DNA of 64,000 bases from Streptomyces hygroscopicus (GTDB lineage: Bacteria > Actinomycetota > Actinomycetes > Streptomycetales > Streptomycetaceae): contig NZ_LBMW01000013.1 in the NCBI RefSeq assembly GCF_026168105.1, positions 62,001 through 126,000 on the forward strand. Reading direction: 5' to 3'. Positions 62,437-64,000 of this stretch are shown here, one piece after another; the first letter of the stretch is position 1, and every line of letters begins with the position of its first letter. The translations under genes were made by a program, and so were the position numbers. The notes beneath the pieces were generated by a model. That model made no database searches. It had not been told where the DNA came from and saw only the letters and a program-made list of their open reading frames with translations.

Positions 62437-63933
62437 TCAGTGCACGTCGCCCATGAGCTCCTTGACCTTCTTGCGGTACATCCACACGGCGAGACCGGCG
62501 ACCACGGCGACCGCGGCCTCCAGGGCCACGATGCCCGTCTTGTTCAGGTCGACGCCCGCGATGGAGAGCAGACCGGTCGTGGCGTCACCGGCGGTGACGG
62601 CCAGGAACCACACACCCATCATCTGGGAGGCGTACTTGACCGGAGCCATCTTCGTGGTGACGGAGAGGCCGACCGGGGAGAGCGTCAGCTCACCGACGGT
62701 CTGCACGAAGTAGATCGCGACCAGCCACATCGCCGCGGCCTTGTGACCGCCGTCGGCGATCGCCAGCGGGGCCAGGAACAGGAAGAAGGACGCACCGATC
62801 AGGACCAGACCCGAGGCGAACTTCACCGCGGTGCTCGGCTCCTTGCCGCGCCGGTTCAGCGCCAGCCACATCCAGGCGAAGACAGGAGCGAGCGCCATGA
62901 TCATGACCGGGTTGACCGACTGGTACCAGGAGACGGGGAAGTTCCAGCCGAAGATCGTGTTCTTGGCCGAGGCGTCGGCGAAGATCGACAGGGTGGAGCC
63001 ACCCTGGTCGTAGATCATCCAGAACGCGGCGGCGGCCACGAAGAACCAGATGTAGGCGGACACCTTCGACTGCTCGACGCGGTCCAGATCCTTGTCCCGC
63101 TTGATCCGGGCGATGACCATGACCGGGATGACCAGACCGGCGATGGTGATCGGGACCAGCAGCCAGTTCAGGGTGTAGACGCCGGAGAAGCCGACGATGC
63201 TGTAGAAGACGACCGCGACAGCCGCCCACAGCGCCGACTTGAGCAGCGTCGAGGACTTCTCCGCCGGGGTCAGCGGCGTCGGGACGACGTTCGAGCGCGC
63301 GCTCAGGTGACGGCCGCCGAGCAGGTACTGGCCGAGGCCGAGCGCCATGCCGAGCGCGGCGAGCGCGAAGCCCATGTGCCAGTTGACGCTCTCACCGACG
63401 GTGCCGATGACCAGCGGCGCGGCGAAGGCGCCCAGGTTGATGCCGACGTAGAAGAGCGTGAAGCCACCGTCGCGACGGGGGTCGTCCGGGCCGTCGTAGA
63501 GGTGGCCGACCATCGTGGAGATGTTGGCCTTCAGCAGACCCGAGCCGATGGCGACGAGGCCGAGACCGGCGAAGAACGTCCCGGACGACGGCAGGGCCAG
63601 CGTGAGGTGGCCCAGCATGATGATGGTGCCCGCGACGGCGACCGTCTTGCGGGGGCCGAGAACGCGGTCGGCGAACCAGCCGCCCGGCAGGGCGAGCAGG
63701 TACACGAGCGACACGTACACCGAGTAGATCGCGGTCGCGGTGGCCGCGCTCAGGTGCAGGCCGCCCGGGGCGACCAGGTACAGCGGGAGAAGGGCCCTCA
63801 TGCCGTAGTAGGAGAATCGCTCCCACATCTCGGTCATGAAGAGAGTGGCCAGTCCGCGGGGGTGGCCGAAGAAGGTCTTCTCGGAACCGGGGGTGCCCGG
63901 GCGGACCGAGTCCTTCGTCAGGCTGGACGCCAT
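62437..63933 (-). CDS. POT-family proton-dependent oligopeptide transporter
   Basis: 498 residues from ATG 63933 (AGGAACG upstream). MFS fold of about 14 membrane helices. POT signatures: FMTEMWERFSYYGMRALLPL (the ExxERFxYY motif that couples protons to peptide), DGGFTLFYVGINLGAFAAP (PTR2 signature), GWNFPVSWYQSVNPVMIM and TVGELTLSPVGLSVT. It imports di- and tripeptides with protons. It lies at the edge of the window, so an upstream partner cannot be excluded. Confidence 0.95.
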   Translation of the reverse strand: MASSLTKDSVRPGTPGSEKTFFGHPRGLATLFMTEMWERFSYYGMRALLPLYLVAPGGLHLSAATATAIYSVYVSLVYLLALPGGWFADRVLGPRKTVAVAGTIIMLGHLTLALPSSGTFFAGLGLVAIGSGLLKANISTMVGHLYDGPDDPRRDGGFTLFYVGINLGAFAAPLVIGTVGESVNWHMGFALAALGMALGLGQYLLGGRHLSARSNVVPTPLTPAEKSSTLLKSALWAAVAVVFYSIVGFSGVYTLNWLLVPITIAGLVIPVMVIARIKRDKDLDRVEQSKVSAYIWFFVAAAAFWMIYDQGGSTLSIFADASAKNTIFGWNFPVSWYQSVNPVMIMALAPVFAWMWLALNRRGKEPSTAVKFASGLVLIGASFFLFLAPLAIADGGHKAAAMWLVAIYFVQTVGELTLSPVGLSVTTKMAPVKYASQMMGVWFLAVTAGDATTGLLSIAGVDLNKTGIVALEAAVAVVAGLAVWMYRKKVKELMGDVH

Positions 63934-64000
63934 GGTCGTTCCTTGCTGGTCGGGGCGTGCGGCGGTGGGGGTACCGCGTCTCGGCCGGGGCCGAGACCGT

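Overview
The window is high-GC actinobacterial DNA and almost certainly a Streptomyces chromosome core region. The evidence is codon use (G/C third positions, GTG and TTG starts), the gene set (two resuscitation-promoting factors, enolase, DivIC, Mfd, MazG, partner-switching sigma regulators, sortase substrates), and a leucine tRNA with anticodon UAA whose sequence and setting match bldA. Assignments rest on reading protein motifs and on general family knowledge; no searches were run.

Left part (1-20300): the end of a MacB-type ABC exporter (ATPase and FtsX-like permease), the transcription-repair coupling factor Mfd, a secreted HNH-type lipoprotein, an LppX-like lipoprotein, a 62-residue exported peptide, an unusual HTH/methylase/specificity-domain fusion, a membrane protein coupled to a soluble Ser/Thr kinase, a secreted DUF1906 protein, a SurA-like lipoprotein, MazG, a cytochrome P450, and two Rpf cell-wall lytic enzymes. 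The second Rpf gene sits behind a ydaO-type (c-di-AMP) riboswitch.

Centre (20500-42300): enolase, DivIC, a DUF501 protein and an exopolyphosphatase; type II NADH dehydrogenase behind a good Rex-operator match; a cyclopropane-fatty-acid-synthase-like methyltransferase; a second MacB-type exporter on the minus strand; bldA next to a frameshifted ATPase remnant; then a DUF642 secreted protein, a Bax-inhibitor-like membrane protein, several small conserved genes, an acetyl-CoA acetyltransferase, an SGNH hydrolase, cystathionine beta-synthase and a Tat-exported beta-carbonic anhydrase.

Right part (42600-64000): a fragmentary histidine-ammonia-lyase-like gene coupled to an RpiR regulator; a four-gene Roadblock/LC7 operon with no GTPase; a PLP decarboxylase divergent from a histidine-utilisation operon (hutU, an M20 amidohydrolase, hutF, hutI); a membrane protein joining a sigma-like region, a zinc finger and a ricin-type lectin domain; a sigma factor divergent from its anti-anti-sigma and anti-sigma partners; a four-gene cell-surface operon with two sortase-anchored proteins; and a POT-family peptide transporter.

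Most worth following up: the surface operon (58263-62361), the GTPase-less Roadblock operon (44407-46588), the sigma/zinc-finger/lectin fusion (53945-55501), the methylase-like fusion with HPPF in place of NPPF (9450-11474), the M20 enzyme that may replace HutG, and several short tandem duplications that start at or just after stop codons.
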